Of a stretch of DNA of 64,000 nt, positions 10,095 through 21,391 are shown piece by piece. The notes below the pieces were generated by a model that worked only from the letters and a program-made list of their open reading frames with translations, was not told the origin of the DNA and ran no database searches. Origin of the DNA: Agrostemma githago (lineage: Eukaryota > Streptophyta > Magnoliopsida > Caryophyllales > Caryophyllaceae). Each line of letters starts with the position of its first letter. The stretch's first letter is position 1. The stretch is from assembly GCA_958450325.1 (NCBI GenBank), contig OY288251.1:66481666-66545665 (forward strand), given 5' to 3'. The position numbers and the translations under genes are program-made.

Positions 10095-13000
10095 ATGACG
10101 AATTTCAAAACTCCTACATATTATGTATTTGTTCTATTATGCTTGAGTAGTCTACAATCTTTGTCTACCTTGGCTACGACTGATGAGCGAAAGGTAACGT
10201 AAAACGTAACTCTTTGATTCCTGGTAAGTCATATGACCACTTGTTCCACATTGGTGCACGGAGTTCTTAGTCGCAATGCATCGGGTCGTATTCAGTTTGG
10301 GATGGATCCGGTCAATAACCTTAATTGATATGAGTCTGTCACTTAGGGATTGGGTCCATAATTGTAATGGGTCAATTCAAGTCTATGTTGGGTTATCATG
10401 TAATGAATTGGACTATATCAGGTTGTTTTGACGGTCTAATCATCATTTAGTCTTTGTGAAATACTTTTACTTTATTAACTTGATCTATTCGTCTCATTCG
10501 ATTGAATGAAATAATATGTGCACTCATTTCATTCATTCTAGAAACCTATATTATAGGATTGTTCTATAGTACTTTCTCCGGTTTTTAATTATTGCCCCGT
10601 ATTCCTTATATGGTAGGTTTTTATTTTTTGTCTCACTTCTCCACTTTCCATATTTGTGTTGTATATTTTACCAAAATGTCCTTATGTATTCACCTTTTTA
10701 CACCATTTGCCATCAAAAAATAATTAAATATACAATTTATATCCTAACTTTATGACACCAGTCACCTCATTTGCATCATCATTGCTCCCTTTATCATTAT
10801 TTTTATATTTTCATTGATTTGTGTGAAAAAGGCAATGGGACAAAAATTAAAAAGCGGAGGAAGTATAAGTCTAACGAAATTTTTAAAAAAATCGGCGATT
10901 TTATTTTTGATTTTTTTCCTTGTATTGAGTTTTGGACGTATGGTATAGTAAATCATGGTATGCATGCAGACATATATAGTGTACATGGGTGCCAAAAGTG
11001 AGAAATATTCACTTTCATCGGTTAACCACCTTGACATCCTTCAACAAGTTGCAATTGACAGGTGATACATTTCACTAATTAATTAATTAATTAATCTAAT
11101 CGATCATAGTGTTGTTTTAGTCACGTATGAAACAAACATTAATCTAGTTTTGTTATTGGAATTGTATGCCTTGATTCTTTATTAAAGCACTCCTAATGAG
11201 TTGCTGATAAGAAGCTACGGGAGGAGCTTCAATGGATTTTCAGCCAATTTGACCCCGAATGAAATTCAAAATCTCCAAAGTAAGTAAATATATTAAAGTA
11301 TCAACTAATTATTAATTACTCCATATTATTGGGTGTAAGTCGCTCAATATTTTGAAATAATCTCATACAAAATTTGTGATTTTGAAATATGTATGTAACT
11401 GAGAATGTAACAAAATGCCATTTCAAAAAAAAGAACTACGACTCCGTAGTCGGTACTAAATAGAAGTGTTTTTGGACATATAATGTTATTGTTTCCTTCG
11501 TATATGTATCTTACTTACGACTTACAAGTAACTCAGCTAGGAGTATTTGTTTAGCATTCTATTTCGAGTATGATTTTGATGATTGATATGCATTTATTTA
11601 TTTATGTAGATGTAGAGGGCGTGGTATCGGTATTCCCTAGTAGGACACTTGAACTCCAAACAACAAGATCATGGGATTTTCTGGGACTTCCTGAACCAAC
11701 GCTTCGACAACAAAAGGCCGGACGTGACGTGATTGTTGGAGTTTTGGACACAGGAATTTGGCCTGAATTACCCAGCTTTGATGATCAGGGTTTCGGTCCC
11801 ATACCCTCCAAATGGAATGGCACTTGCGAAGCCGATAAAAATGGCACTTGCAACAAGTAAAATACAATATTCTTCTCCATCAATCAACTTTATTTACCAT
11901 TATTTATTTATTTTGTGGTCACATGAAAATGTATGTTTCAGGAAGCTGATTGGTGCAAGGTCGTACTCAACACAAGAGGCTCGGGACTACGAAGGTCATG
12001 GAAGCCACTGCTCATCAATAGCAGCAGGGTCCATAGTCAAAAACACCAGTTTTTACGGCATAGCCAGTGGGACGGCTAGAGGCGGGGCCCCCTTTGCCAG
12101 GATCGCCATGTACAAAGTGTGTGACTCCAAAGGATGCTCTGAGAGCGACATGCTTGCTGCCTTTGACGATGCCATTGCAGATGGGGTTGATGTTGTTTCC
12201 ATATCAATTGGGGGTTCACCTCAACTTATTTACAATGATGTGATTGCCATTGGATCTTTCCATGCCGCCCAGAAAGGGATACTCACTGTACAATCTGGAG
12301 GAAACTCTGGGGCTGTGTACGGCATTGTTGGAAGTGTTGCACCTTGGATTTTGTCTGTTGCTGCTAGTACTACGGATCGTCGCATTGTTACAAAACTCGT
12401 ATTAGATGATGGAACCACTTTGACGGTAATTATAATTAATAATTAGGCCCCCTGAAGTCTTGAACTAAACTAAACTGAATCAGATGAAAACATACCTGAG
12501 TGTATATATATATAGTGTTGATTTGATTTGTTTCCGATATTGTGCAGGGAACTTCGGTGAATACATTCACAATGAAGAAGGAGAAGTATCCACTAGTAGA
12601 TGCAGCAATGTAAGCATTTGATCCCTTTTTTCTGTGTTTCCAACAAATTAAATTTATTAATAATGTCTCGAATGAATTTAATTAAGTAATGACATTATCT
12701 TATTGCATCGTATTTGTTCTTGCAGTGCTGAAGGCTTGACGGGGAAAATAGTAGTAACAGAAGATGCTAGAAATGCAGAATCGTTTTTACAAGATGGCGC
12801 TGCTGGTGTTGTCACTCTCTCTTCCAGAGACGACACTTCTTTCATTGTTCCTGGCCCTCTTGTTTACTTACCAAGACGCTACTTTAAGGTCCTCAAGACC
12901 TACCTTCGTAAAAACCAAGGGTATGCATTTACCCTGACCCATAATGTTTTATTTTTCCTTCTTCCTTCTAAAATTTTATGATTTGTTAATCTGAATCTGA

Positions 13001-14074
13001 AATGTACATTATTATTTTTATGAATTACAGTAAAAAGGGAAGAATATTGAAAAGTGAGACAGTTAAGGATACAACTGCTCCTATTGTAGCTTCCTTCTCT
13101 TCTCGAGGGCCTAATACAATTGCATCCGATATTCTAAAGGTTAATTACACTTTAATATCATTCATTCCTTAATACCATACAGAACCGTACGTCTTCTCAA
13201 GAATTATTTTTTCTGTTGTACGCACAGCCGGATATTACTGCACCTGGAGTAGACATTTTAGCAGGATATTCACCACTTGCACCTTTAACTAAGGCCAGTA
13301 GTGATAAAAGGAGGGTTAAATACAGCATTCTATCTGGAACATCAATGGCTGCCCCTCATGTTGCTGGTGCTGCTGCTTATTTGAAATCCCTGCATCCTGA
13401 CTGGTCTCCGTCTGCTATCAAATCCGCCCTTATGACCACCTGTACGTCTTTCATTTTCATATCCCACAATCCATATCTTGTTTTTCTTCTTAAATCGATC
13501 TTTACATGTTTTGTGTGCGTGTATAGCTCAAGCAATGAGTTCTTTGAAGAACGAAGAAGGTGAATTTGCGTATGGAGCAGGGCATCTCAACCCTGTGGCA
13601 GCCTCAAATCCCGGACTAGTCTATGAAACGACAGAAGACGATTATGTCTCACTTCTATGCAAGTTGGGGTACAGAAATGATCAGCTGAAGCACATAGTAA
13701 ATAATAAGACGGTGTCATGTCCCAAACCGAGCGTACAAAAGAAGTTGGCCCCAAATGATGTAAACTACCCTTCCCTGCTCATAAAGTTGAACATTTCCGA
13801 CAGTTCCACGCGCATCAACGTTGAGTTTAGAAGGACGGTAACAAACGTAGGGAATGCTAAGTCTACCTACATTGCGAAAGTTGTATCGTCAGGAAGGGAC
13901 ATCAAGGTGACGGTTGTACCGAGTACTCTGTCATTCAAGTCGGTTAAGGAGCAAAAATCTTTCAGTGTTAAGGTAGTTGCTCAAGGAATATCGCAGGGTG
14001 TTTTATACTCAGCGTCACTAGTTTGGTCTGACGGGATTCATAGTGTAAGGAGCCCTATTCTTGTGTACTCTTAA
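10095..14074 (+). CDS. Subtilisin-like serine protease A (cucumisin-type, S8), 10 exons
   Basis: A secreted plant subtilase, processed from a prepropeptide and expected to act in the cell wall or apoplast. Exons: 10095-10193, 10970-11061, 11188-11279, 11610-11856, 11942-12425, 12548-12609, 12726-12920, 13031-13139, 13228-13441, 13527-14074, giving 713 residues. Residues 1-27 form a signal peptide. The I9 propeptide starts at YIVYMGAK in exon 2. Catalytic Asp is D141 (VLDTGIWPE), His H195 (GHGSHC, where most relatives have GHGTHT), oxyanion Asn N297 (SGGNSG) and Ser S499 (GTSMAAPH). Exons 7-8 carry the PA domain and exon 10 the fibronectin-III-like C-terminus. Between YPLVDAA and GLTGKIVV the protein lacks the Cys-containing stretch of about 20 residues that usually precedes the KGKIV strand. 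All phases join and I see no defect. Physiological substrate unknown. Confidence 0.9.
10572..10863. mobile_element. Stowaway-type MITE in intron 1 of subtilase A
   Basis: A 292-bp element between TA dinucleotides (10570-10571, 10864-10865). Its terminal inverted repeats start CTTTCTCCGG / CTTCCTCCGC and extend about 27 bp. Subtilases B and C have the empty site CTATAGTATAAATCC in intron 1 (near 17026 and 55187), so the insertion happened in A after it split from B/C, or was absent from the copy that founded B/C. Confidence 0.88.
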
Positions 14075-14538
14075 TAAGTTTATATTGTTTTGGGGGAGAG
14101 TGTAAGAGGCTATAACTATAAGGCATCATCCCCTCGATAGATTATTCAGACTCTTGTCAAAGTTATTTTTTTATTATGTATCAATTCAATTAAATGATCT
14201 TATTTTTTTCAATATAAAGTCTCATTTATATGTTCGGCTATGTCTTACCCAATGTTTTCATTTTTGACCCTGCCAAAAAATTCTTTAGGTCACATACTAG
14301 AATTTTATACCAAACCATATAATTAGGGTCAACGAAATTAAATATTATCACTTGACAACCTTCTTCTCTCGATCATTTATACTCGTATTTTATAGGTTGT
14401 GGTGTACGGTTGGAAAAGGGTACTGAAATCAAACACAAACAAAACAAGATGGAAAACTAACTATTCCACAAATCCACAATTTGAACTGAGCCAACTAAAT
14501 ATAAGCACACACCCAATTACAAACAATACTCCGTAATA
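14075..14538. other. 3' flank of subtilase A
   Basis: The first 270 bp or so align with the 3' flank of subtilase B (21392-21650), including the GGCATC...CCCC segment and the AAATGAT...TTATTTT poly(A) region, so they belong to the A/B duplication. The remainder up to 14538 has no recognisable feature. Confidence 0.5.
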
Positions 14539-14650
14539 AATAAAAGAAGACGCGGGTGCCGATACAAAGCCGTTCCAAATTCCAATTGACATATGTTTAT
14601 TAATTTTTGCCCCGTATTTCTTATTTGGTACTCTCTCCGTTCAAATTCCG

Positions 14651-14733
14651 TCGCAGATGAGAATCGAACCCCCAACCTCCCGGCCGGAGTAAGGAAACTC
14701 TTACCACTTGAGCTTACCCCTCCTTCTCACATT
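14651..14733 (-). mobile_element. tRNA-derived SINE fragment (minus strand)
   Basis: Read on the minus strand, GGGGTAAGCTCAAGTGGTAAGAG forms an A-box region. About 35 bp later comes the B box GGTTCGATTCTC (complement of 14659-14670). The same element recurs in unit C near 27011-27103 and 48475-48570. Confidence 0.6.
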
Positions 14734-14760
14734 ATTCACAACTTAAGAATATCAAATTGT

Positions 14761-14842
14761 ACCGAAGATGTCTTAGCCTAGTGGTTAAGGCTAGGTACTC
14801 TGGAACAATAGGTCTCAAGTTCAAATCCCCCTCCCCTATATA
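14761..14842 (+). mobile_element. tRNA-derived SINE fragment
   Basis: Same family as 5935-6052, with an A-box segment at 14774-14790 and a B box AGTTCAAATCC at 14819-14829. It is missing from the equivalent place in unit C, where the spacer reads through with a short AT-rich segment instead. Confidence 0.6.
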
Positions 14843-15430
14843 AAATTAAAGATATTGACGATGTAAACTTGTCTCAGCAAGTATGAAAAAACAAACGTAT
14901 CTTGTGGATTTGAACAGAGGGAGTAATAAGTTTTTATTGTTTGTCCCATACTCCCATTTCTCCATTTTCCATATTTGTCCAGGTATATTACCATATTGTG
15001 CATTTATATTTTGTCATTGTATTAATTAAACTAACATTATTTACACCTTTTGTCACATGTTTAATCACCAATATTTCATCATCATTGCTCTCATTATCCA
15101 TATTTTTTTCCAATCACTTACCTTATGTACAAAAGACAACGGGGCAAACATAAAAACCGGAGGAAATATATACCTTTTGATACATACGAAAAATATGATT
15201 ATGCACCTGGTTGTACAATAGCATCGTACAACCAAGACAAATTGGTTGAGCTTTTGTATATATTTACTAAGCTTATACAAGTTTCTGAGTTATGTTGTAA
15301 GTTTTTGAGCTTAAACATTTATGTGATTTAACTCGACAAGTTTATATTAAAGCTAAACTCGAAATCTTTGTCACAAAGTTCAAAATATAGTCATGTACAA
15401 CTGGTTGTATAATTTTCTTATTGATACATA

Positions 15431-15613
15431 TTCCCTCCATTTCAATGAAACTATTCACTTTTTTTCCGTAAATTTCTTTATTAACTTTCCACTTTCTTTT
15501 TTTGGTATCACTCTGACTCACCTACTTTATTCTATCTAATTTTGAATATTTTACTATTATCCTTAAAAAAATGGATCCTTTTTAGGTGGAAACTATCATT
15601 TAAAAGAAGGGAG
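15431..15613. mobile_element. Stowaway-type MITE upstream of subtilase B
   Basis: A 183-bp element flanked by TA, with ends TTCCCTCCATTTCA and ...AAGAAGGGAG. The unit C counterpart is at 53587-53789. Confidence 0.65.
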
Positions 15614-16485
15614 TACTTGATAGTATTGTCTGATCCTATCACATCAGTGTCACTGAATCATTAAAATAATACGAGTAGATTTATTAATTCTGAAACATTA
15701 AATGTAAATATGTGAAAAATGATGAAACTTGCGGTAGACACACCAATTAAAAATGAGAAGAGAAAGGTAGACAAGGTGACTGAGCATTTAGTATGTACAT
15801 CAACTATAAATAACACGTTGCTTATATTTTGAGAACAAAATTAACCTACCCAAAATGTGTTATAAGTCTGAAGTGATAGTGAAAGAAGCAGTTGCAACAA
15901 TAAAAGTATGGAAAAAAAAGGACGCAAGGATTTGAAAATCTCAACTAAAAACGCGAGAGAAAAAAACAAAGAAAAAACAAAGCCAGAAGACAAACAAGAT
16001 GATTACATTCTCCAATAAAAGTTAAAAAAAACAATTTATTACTAATTATTATGCAGTACATCTTATAGTGTTATATTTCATTTTCATCAATAATAATTCT
16101 CTTATATTCTTACAAACTCAAAAATCTAACACTCATGCCAACAACTCATCGTTATTGAGTTATATCATTAACGTCAAATAGTGCGATATTCCATTTACTG
16201 CTTATGATTTTACAAATGAGTTTGAAAATAAATAAAGTTACAAAGACATACATGAAATCGAAGCAAAAATGAATAAACAATTAAATAAATATTGGACAAT
16301 GAGGCAAAAAGGATGGAACTGTGAATTACAAAAGTATAAAACAATATAATTCCATGCAGTGAACGGACTGCACGCGTATATAGCGATTAGTTATTGTAGA
16401 GTCATATTTTTATTTCTTTCCTTACATACGGATTACATTCATTGTCTTTGCATTGGTTTAATATTTTCATTCTTAAATTCTCCCC

Positions 16486-16493
16486 TATAAAAA
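16486..16493 (+). promoter_or_regulatory. TATA box of subtilase B
   Basis: TATAAAAA, 82 bp upstream of the start codon and in the same conserved block as at subtilases A and C. Confidence 0.65.
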
Positions 16494-16575
16494 TCAACGT
16501 GACTTGATTCATAGAGTATATACATGACCAACAGGAGTTGTCGTTCTAATTCTTCTACGTTACAATTATAGCAAA

Positions 16576-19500
16576 ATGTCGAATTTCAAAACTCCCACGT
16601 ATTTCTTATTCATAATGTTGTGCTTAAGTAGTCTACGATCTTTGTCTACCTTTGCTATAACTGATGACCGAAAGGTAACGTAACTCTTTCTACTCATTTT
16701 GTTCGACTCCTTTTAAGTTATTATGACCACTTGTTCCACATTGGTGCATAGAGTTCGTAGTCGCAATGCGTGAATGCGTCGGGTACGTCATATTCAGTTT
16801 GGGATGAATCCGGATTGGGTCGATAATTGTAGTGGGTCAATTCAACTCCACTTTGGGTTGTCATTTAATGAATGAGACTATATCATGTTTGATGGTTGAA
16901 TTATCGTTTAGTTTTTGTGAAACACTTTACTTTATTAACTCTATTCATCTCACTCGATTAAATGGCCGGAATAAGATGTATATTCATTCTAGAAACGTTC
17001 GGAGTATATTATAAGAACGTTCTATAGTATAAATCCAACCAAATTTTAAAAAAAAATCCTGAGATTTTATCATTTGTGTTTTTTTCCTTGTATTGAGTTT
17101 TGGACGTATGGTATAGTAAATGACCGGTTGTATTGCATGTAGGCATATATAGTATACATGGGTGCCAAAAGTGAGAAGTATTCGCTTTCAGCAGTTGACC
17201 ACCTCGACATCCTTCAACAAGTTGCAATTGACAGGTGATCCATTTCAGTAATTAATTAATCTAATCATATTATTGTTTTAATCACGTATGATACATCATT
17301 AATCTAATTTTATCTTTATTAAAGCACTCCTAATGAGTTGCTGATAAGAAGCTATGGGAGGAGCTTCAATGGATTTTCAGCCAATTTGACACCCAACGAA
17401 GTTCAAAATCTCCAAAGTAAGTAAATATATTAAAGCATCAATTAATTATTAACTATACTAGATAGATGTTCCATGCATTGCACGGTTACTAAAATAGTTA
17501 GTGGTAAATGTGTAAATTTTAATGGATGTTACTAATTTGATTGTGTATGCAAATAACATTGTGTTAACAACATTAACGTGAGACTGTCTCATTTGATAAT
17601 TGGTTTTGAAACTTATTAAACATTATTACCTGTGCTAAATTCTACAAACTTACCCTACATTCTTGCAAAATCAAGCACCTAGGTGCATCTTGAAACAACC
17701 ATTAGTCATTACTCATTGTCATGATAATTCACATTGAACATTATTGTGAGTATTGCAAATAAAAACATTTGCATGATTAAGCTCGGTTATATTTCAAATT
17801 TAGGTGGATTGTAGGACATCATCAAAATTGAGTTAATCGAATTTAAATCAAGTCAATATAAATAATGATTATATATTACTTCGTATTATTTCTGTAATGT
17901 CAACGTAATGCTATTTCATTTTGTTGTGTAAAAAGTATTTCCATTCAATTTTTTATTTAATCATGTCATCATAAATGTTACTTCCTCCGTTCCGATCATT
18001 TGTTATCCTAACTATTCTACTTTGAGGTGTCTTAGTCAATTGTTATCCTTTCTATTTTAGGTATCTACTCCGTATTTGATAAGCAATTTGATCATTCATA
18101 CTCAATTTTATCAACTTGTCATCTCATCATTGGCCCCCTCCTCTTTCCTTTGTCTTTGTGCCAAGATCAGGACAAAAATTGACCGGGATGGAGGGAGTAA
18201 TATTGTTCAACTTTGTGATGTTAACAATTTAATTAGTTAATGGAAAACGTAATCCTAGCTACGGAGTATAATGGAGAATCTAATGTAATATGGATACACA
18301 CGCACGCATTGTCTCATTGTTTAGCGCGATAAAGATAGTTTAAAAACATGCATGTTTTTTTTAATAACTACTTTATATTATTTTAAATAATTTTTAAGTT
18401 GGATTTTTTAAAACCGAAGGCATGCCAAGATGTGCGCACAATAGATACATAGTTGTAAATTCTAAATTTATTTTTCGTACAAAAAATTAGTGTAAAACAT
18501 ATAATGAAAATAAGATAGAATTATTAAGTCACCTAATATCATTATACAGTACTCGTAATAAATAACAAATGTTGACTTAACGTCATACGAGAGGTCACAA
18601 AATAAGACACACTGTCTCTTTGAAAATTTTGTGCATTATACTCCCTCATTTTCACTATGTTCTTCCTGGTGCATCCGGGCACAAAGTTTTAGATAAGGGG
18701 AATGTGTGATTGTGGTTGATTGAGTAAAAGATGAAATAATATTAACCATGTACTTTGTATCAAAAAGGAAAGATGAAGATCTTGTTGAAAAAAGGGAGTA
18801 TACGTATCTTACTTACGACTTACTAGTTACTCAGCTAGGAGTATTTGTTTAGCATTCTATTTCAAGTATGATTTTGATGGGTAATTTGATGATTGATATG
18901 CATTTATTTATGTAGATATAGAGGGCGTGGTATCGGTATTCCCTAGTACAACACTTGAACTCCAAACAACAAGATCACGGGATTTTCTGGGACTTCCTCA
19001 ACCAACACTTCAACAACAAAAAGGCAAAAGTGATGTGATTGTCGGAGTTTTGGACACTGGAATTTGGCCTGAATTACCCAGTTTTAATGATCAGGGTTTC
19101 GGTCCCATACCCTCCAAATGGAAAGGCGCTTGCGAAGCCGATAAAAAAGTCGATTGCAACAAGTACGTAAAATAAATAAATACTCGTACATCCATTCCAA
19201 TATTCTTCTTCATCAATCAACTTTATTTTCCATTATTTATTTATTTATTTTGTGGTATCATGAAAATGTATGTGTCAGGAAGCTGATTGGCGCAAGGTCG
19301 TACTCAGCGCAACAGGCTCGGGACTACGAAGGTCATGGAAGCCATTGTTCGTCAATAGCAGCAGGGTCCATAGTCAAAAACACCAGCTTTTACGGCATAG
19401 CCAGTGGGACGGCTAGAGGCGGGGCCCCCTTTGCCAGGATCGCCACGTACAAAGTGTGTAACGCAACAGGATGCTCTATGAGCGACATCCTTGCTGCGTT

Positions 19501-21391
19501 CGATGATGCCATTGCAGACGGGGTTGATGTTGTTACCATATCAATTGGGGGTTCACCCCGACCTATTTACAATGATGTGATTGCCATTGGGTCTTTCCAT
19601 GCTGCCCAGAAAGGGATACTCACTGTACAATCTGGAGGAAACAGTGGGGCTAAGTACGGCGTTATTGGAAGCATTGCACCTTGGGTTTTGTCTGTTGCTG
19701 CTAGTACTACTGATCGTCGCATTGTTACAAGACTCGTCTTAGATAATGGAACCACTTTGACGGTAATTATAATTAATAATTAAGCCCCCTGAAATCTGAA
19801 CTAAACTAAACTGAACCAGATGAAAACATACATAATGTTGATTTGATTTGTTTCCGATATTGTGCAGGGAACTTCGGTGAATACATTCACAATGAAGAAG
19901 GAGAAGTATCCACTAGTAGATGCAGCAATGTAAGCATTTGGTCCCTTTCGTCTGTGTTTCCAACAAATTAAATTTATTAATAATGTCTCGAATGAATTTA
20001 ATTAAGTAATGACATTATCTTATTGCATTGCAGGGCTAAAGGCTTGACGGGGAAAATAGTAGTAACAGAAGAGACTGGAAATGCAGGATCGTTTTTACGA
20101 GGTGGTGCTGCTGGTGTTGTCACTCTCTCTTCCAACGACGACACTTCTTTCATTGTTCCTGGCCCTCTTGTTTACTTACCAAAACGCGACTTTAATGTTC
20201 TTAAGACCCACCTTCGCAACAACCAAAGGTATGCATTTACCCTGACTCATAATGTTTTATTCTTCCTTTTTCCTACTGAAATTTTATGACTTGTTAATCT
20301 GAAATGTACATTATTATTATTTATGAATTGCAGTTTAGAGGGAAGAATATTGAAAAGTGAGACGGTTAAGGATACAACTGCTCCTGTTGTAGCTTCCTTC
20401 TCTTCCCGAGGGCCTAATACAATTGTATCCGATATTCTAAAGGTTAGTTACGTTAAACTTTTATATCATTCATTCCCTAATCTTATACTTACACCATACA
20501 GAATCGTCTTCTCAAGAATTATTTTTTCTGTTGTACGTACAGCCGGATATTACTGCACCTGGAGTAGACATTTTAGCAGGATATTCACCATTTGGACCTG
20601 TAACTGACGATACTAGTGATACGAGGAGCGTTAAATACAACATTCTATCTGGAACTTCAATGGCTGCCCATCATGTTACTGGTGTTGCTGCTTATTTGAA
20701 ATCGCTGCATCCTGACTGGTCTCCGTCCGCTATCAAATCCGCCCTTATGACAACCTGTACGTCTTTCGTTTTCTTATCCCAGAATCCATGTCTTGTTTTT
20801 CTTCTTAGATCGATCTTTACATGTTTTGTGTGTGTGTATATAGCTCAAGCAATGAGTCCTTTGAAGAACGAGGAAGGTGAATTTGCGTATGGAGCAGGGC
20901 ATCTCAACCCTGTGGCAGCCTCAAATCCCGGACTAGTCTATGAAACGCCAGAAGACGATTATGTCTCACTTCTATGCAAGTTGGGGTACAGAAATGATCA
21001 GCTGAAGCACATAGTAAATAATGAGACGGTCTCATGTCCCAAACCTAGTGCACAAAAGAAGTTGGCCCCAAATGATGTAAACTACCCTTCCCTGCTCATA
21101 AAGTTGAACATTTCCAACAGTTCCACGCCCATCAACGTCGACTTTAGAAGAACGGTAACAAACGTAGGGAATGCCAAGTCTACCTACACTGCGAAAGTTG
21201 TGTCGTCGGGAGGGAACATAAAGGCGACAGTTGTACCGAGTACTCTGTCATTCAAATCGGTGAAGGAGCAACAATCTTTCAGTGTTAAGGTAGTTGCTCA
21301 AGGATTGTCACAGGGAATTTTATACTCTGCCTCATTGGTTTGGTCTGATGGGATTCATAGTGTAAGGAGCCCTATTCTTGTGTACACGTAA
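16576..21391 (+). CDS. Subtilisin-like serine protease B (cucumisin-type, S8), 10 exons
   Basis: Paralogue of subtilase A in tandem. Exons: 16576-16674, 17143-17234, 17325-17416, 18916-19162, 19279-19762, 19868-19929, 20034-20228, 20334-20442, 20543-20756, 20844-21391; every exon has exactly the length of its counterpart in A, giving 713 residues. Signal peptide, I9 propeptide, PA and C-terminal domains are as in A. The catalytic residues D141, H195, N297 and S499 are present. Near the nucleophile the family motif GTSMAAPHVAG is changed to GTSMAAHHVTG (Pro503 to His, Ala506 to Thr), a shared trait of B and C. Intron 3 has grown from 330 bp in A to 1,499 bp by a Helitron-like insertion and MITEs. 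The frame is intact; whether the altered active-site loop still supports proteolysis cannot be told from sequence. Confidence 0.88.
17458..18797 (-). mobile_element. Helitron-like insertion in intron 3 of subtilase B (right boundary approximate)
   Basis: Subtilase A lacks this block in intron 3. Read on the minus strand, the left edge ends CTATCTAG followed by host T. A small hairpin (CCGTGC-AAT-GCATGG, one wobble pair) lies about 11 nt before that terminus, the arrangement of a Helitron 3' end. No helicase is encoded. The opposite end is not defined; sequence similar to A resumes near 18800-18830, just after a MITE. Confidence 0.42.
17981..18197. mobile_element. Stowaway-type MITE in intron 3 of subtilase B
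   Basis: A 217-bp element between TA dinucleotides. Ends CTTCCTCCGTTCCGATCA and the inverted GGGATGGAGGGAG match over about 16 bp. It lies inside the Helitron-like block. The unit C copy is at 56150-56366. Confidence 0.8.
18641..18798. mobile_element. Degenerate Stowaway-like MITE in intron 3 of subtilase B
   Basis: Flanked by TA, with ends CTCCCTCATTTTCACTATG and an imperfect inverted partner ending AAAAAAGGGAG. The internal AGATAAGGGGAATGTG and GTACTTTGTAT-type words are common in plant Stowaways. Unit C copy at 56809-56966. Confidence 0.55.
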
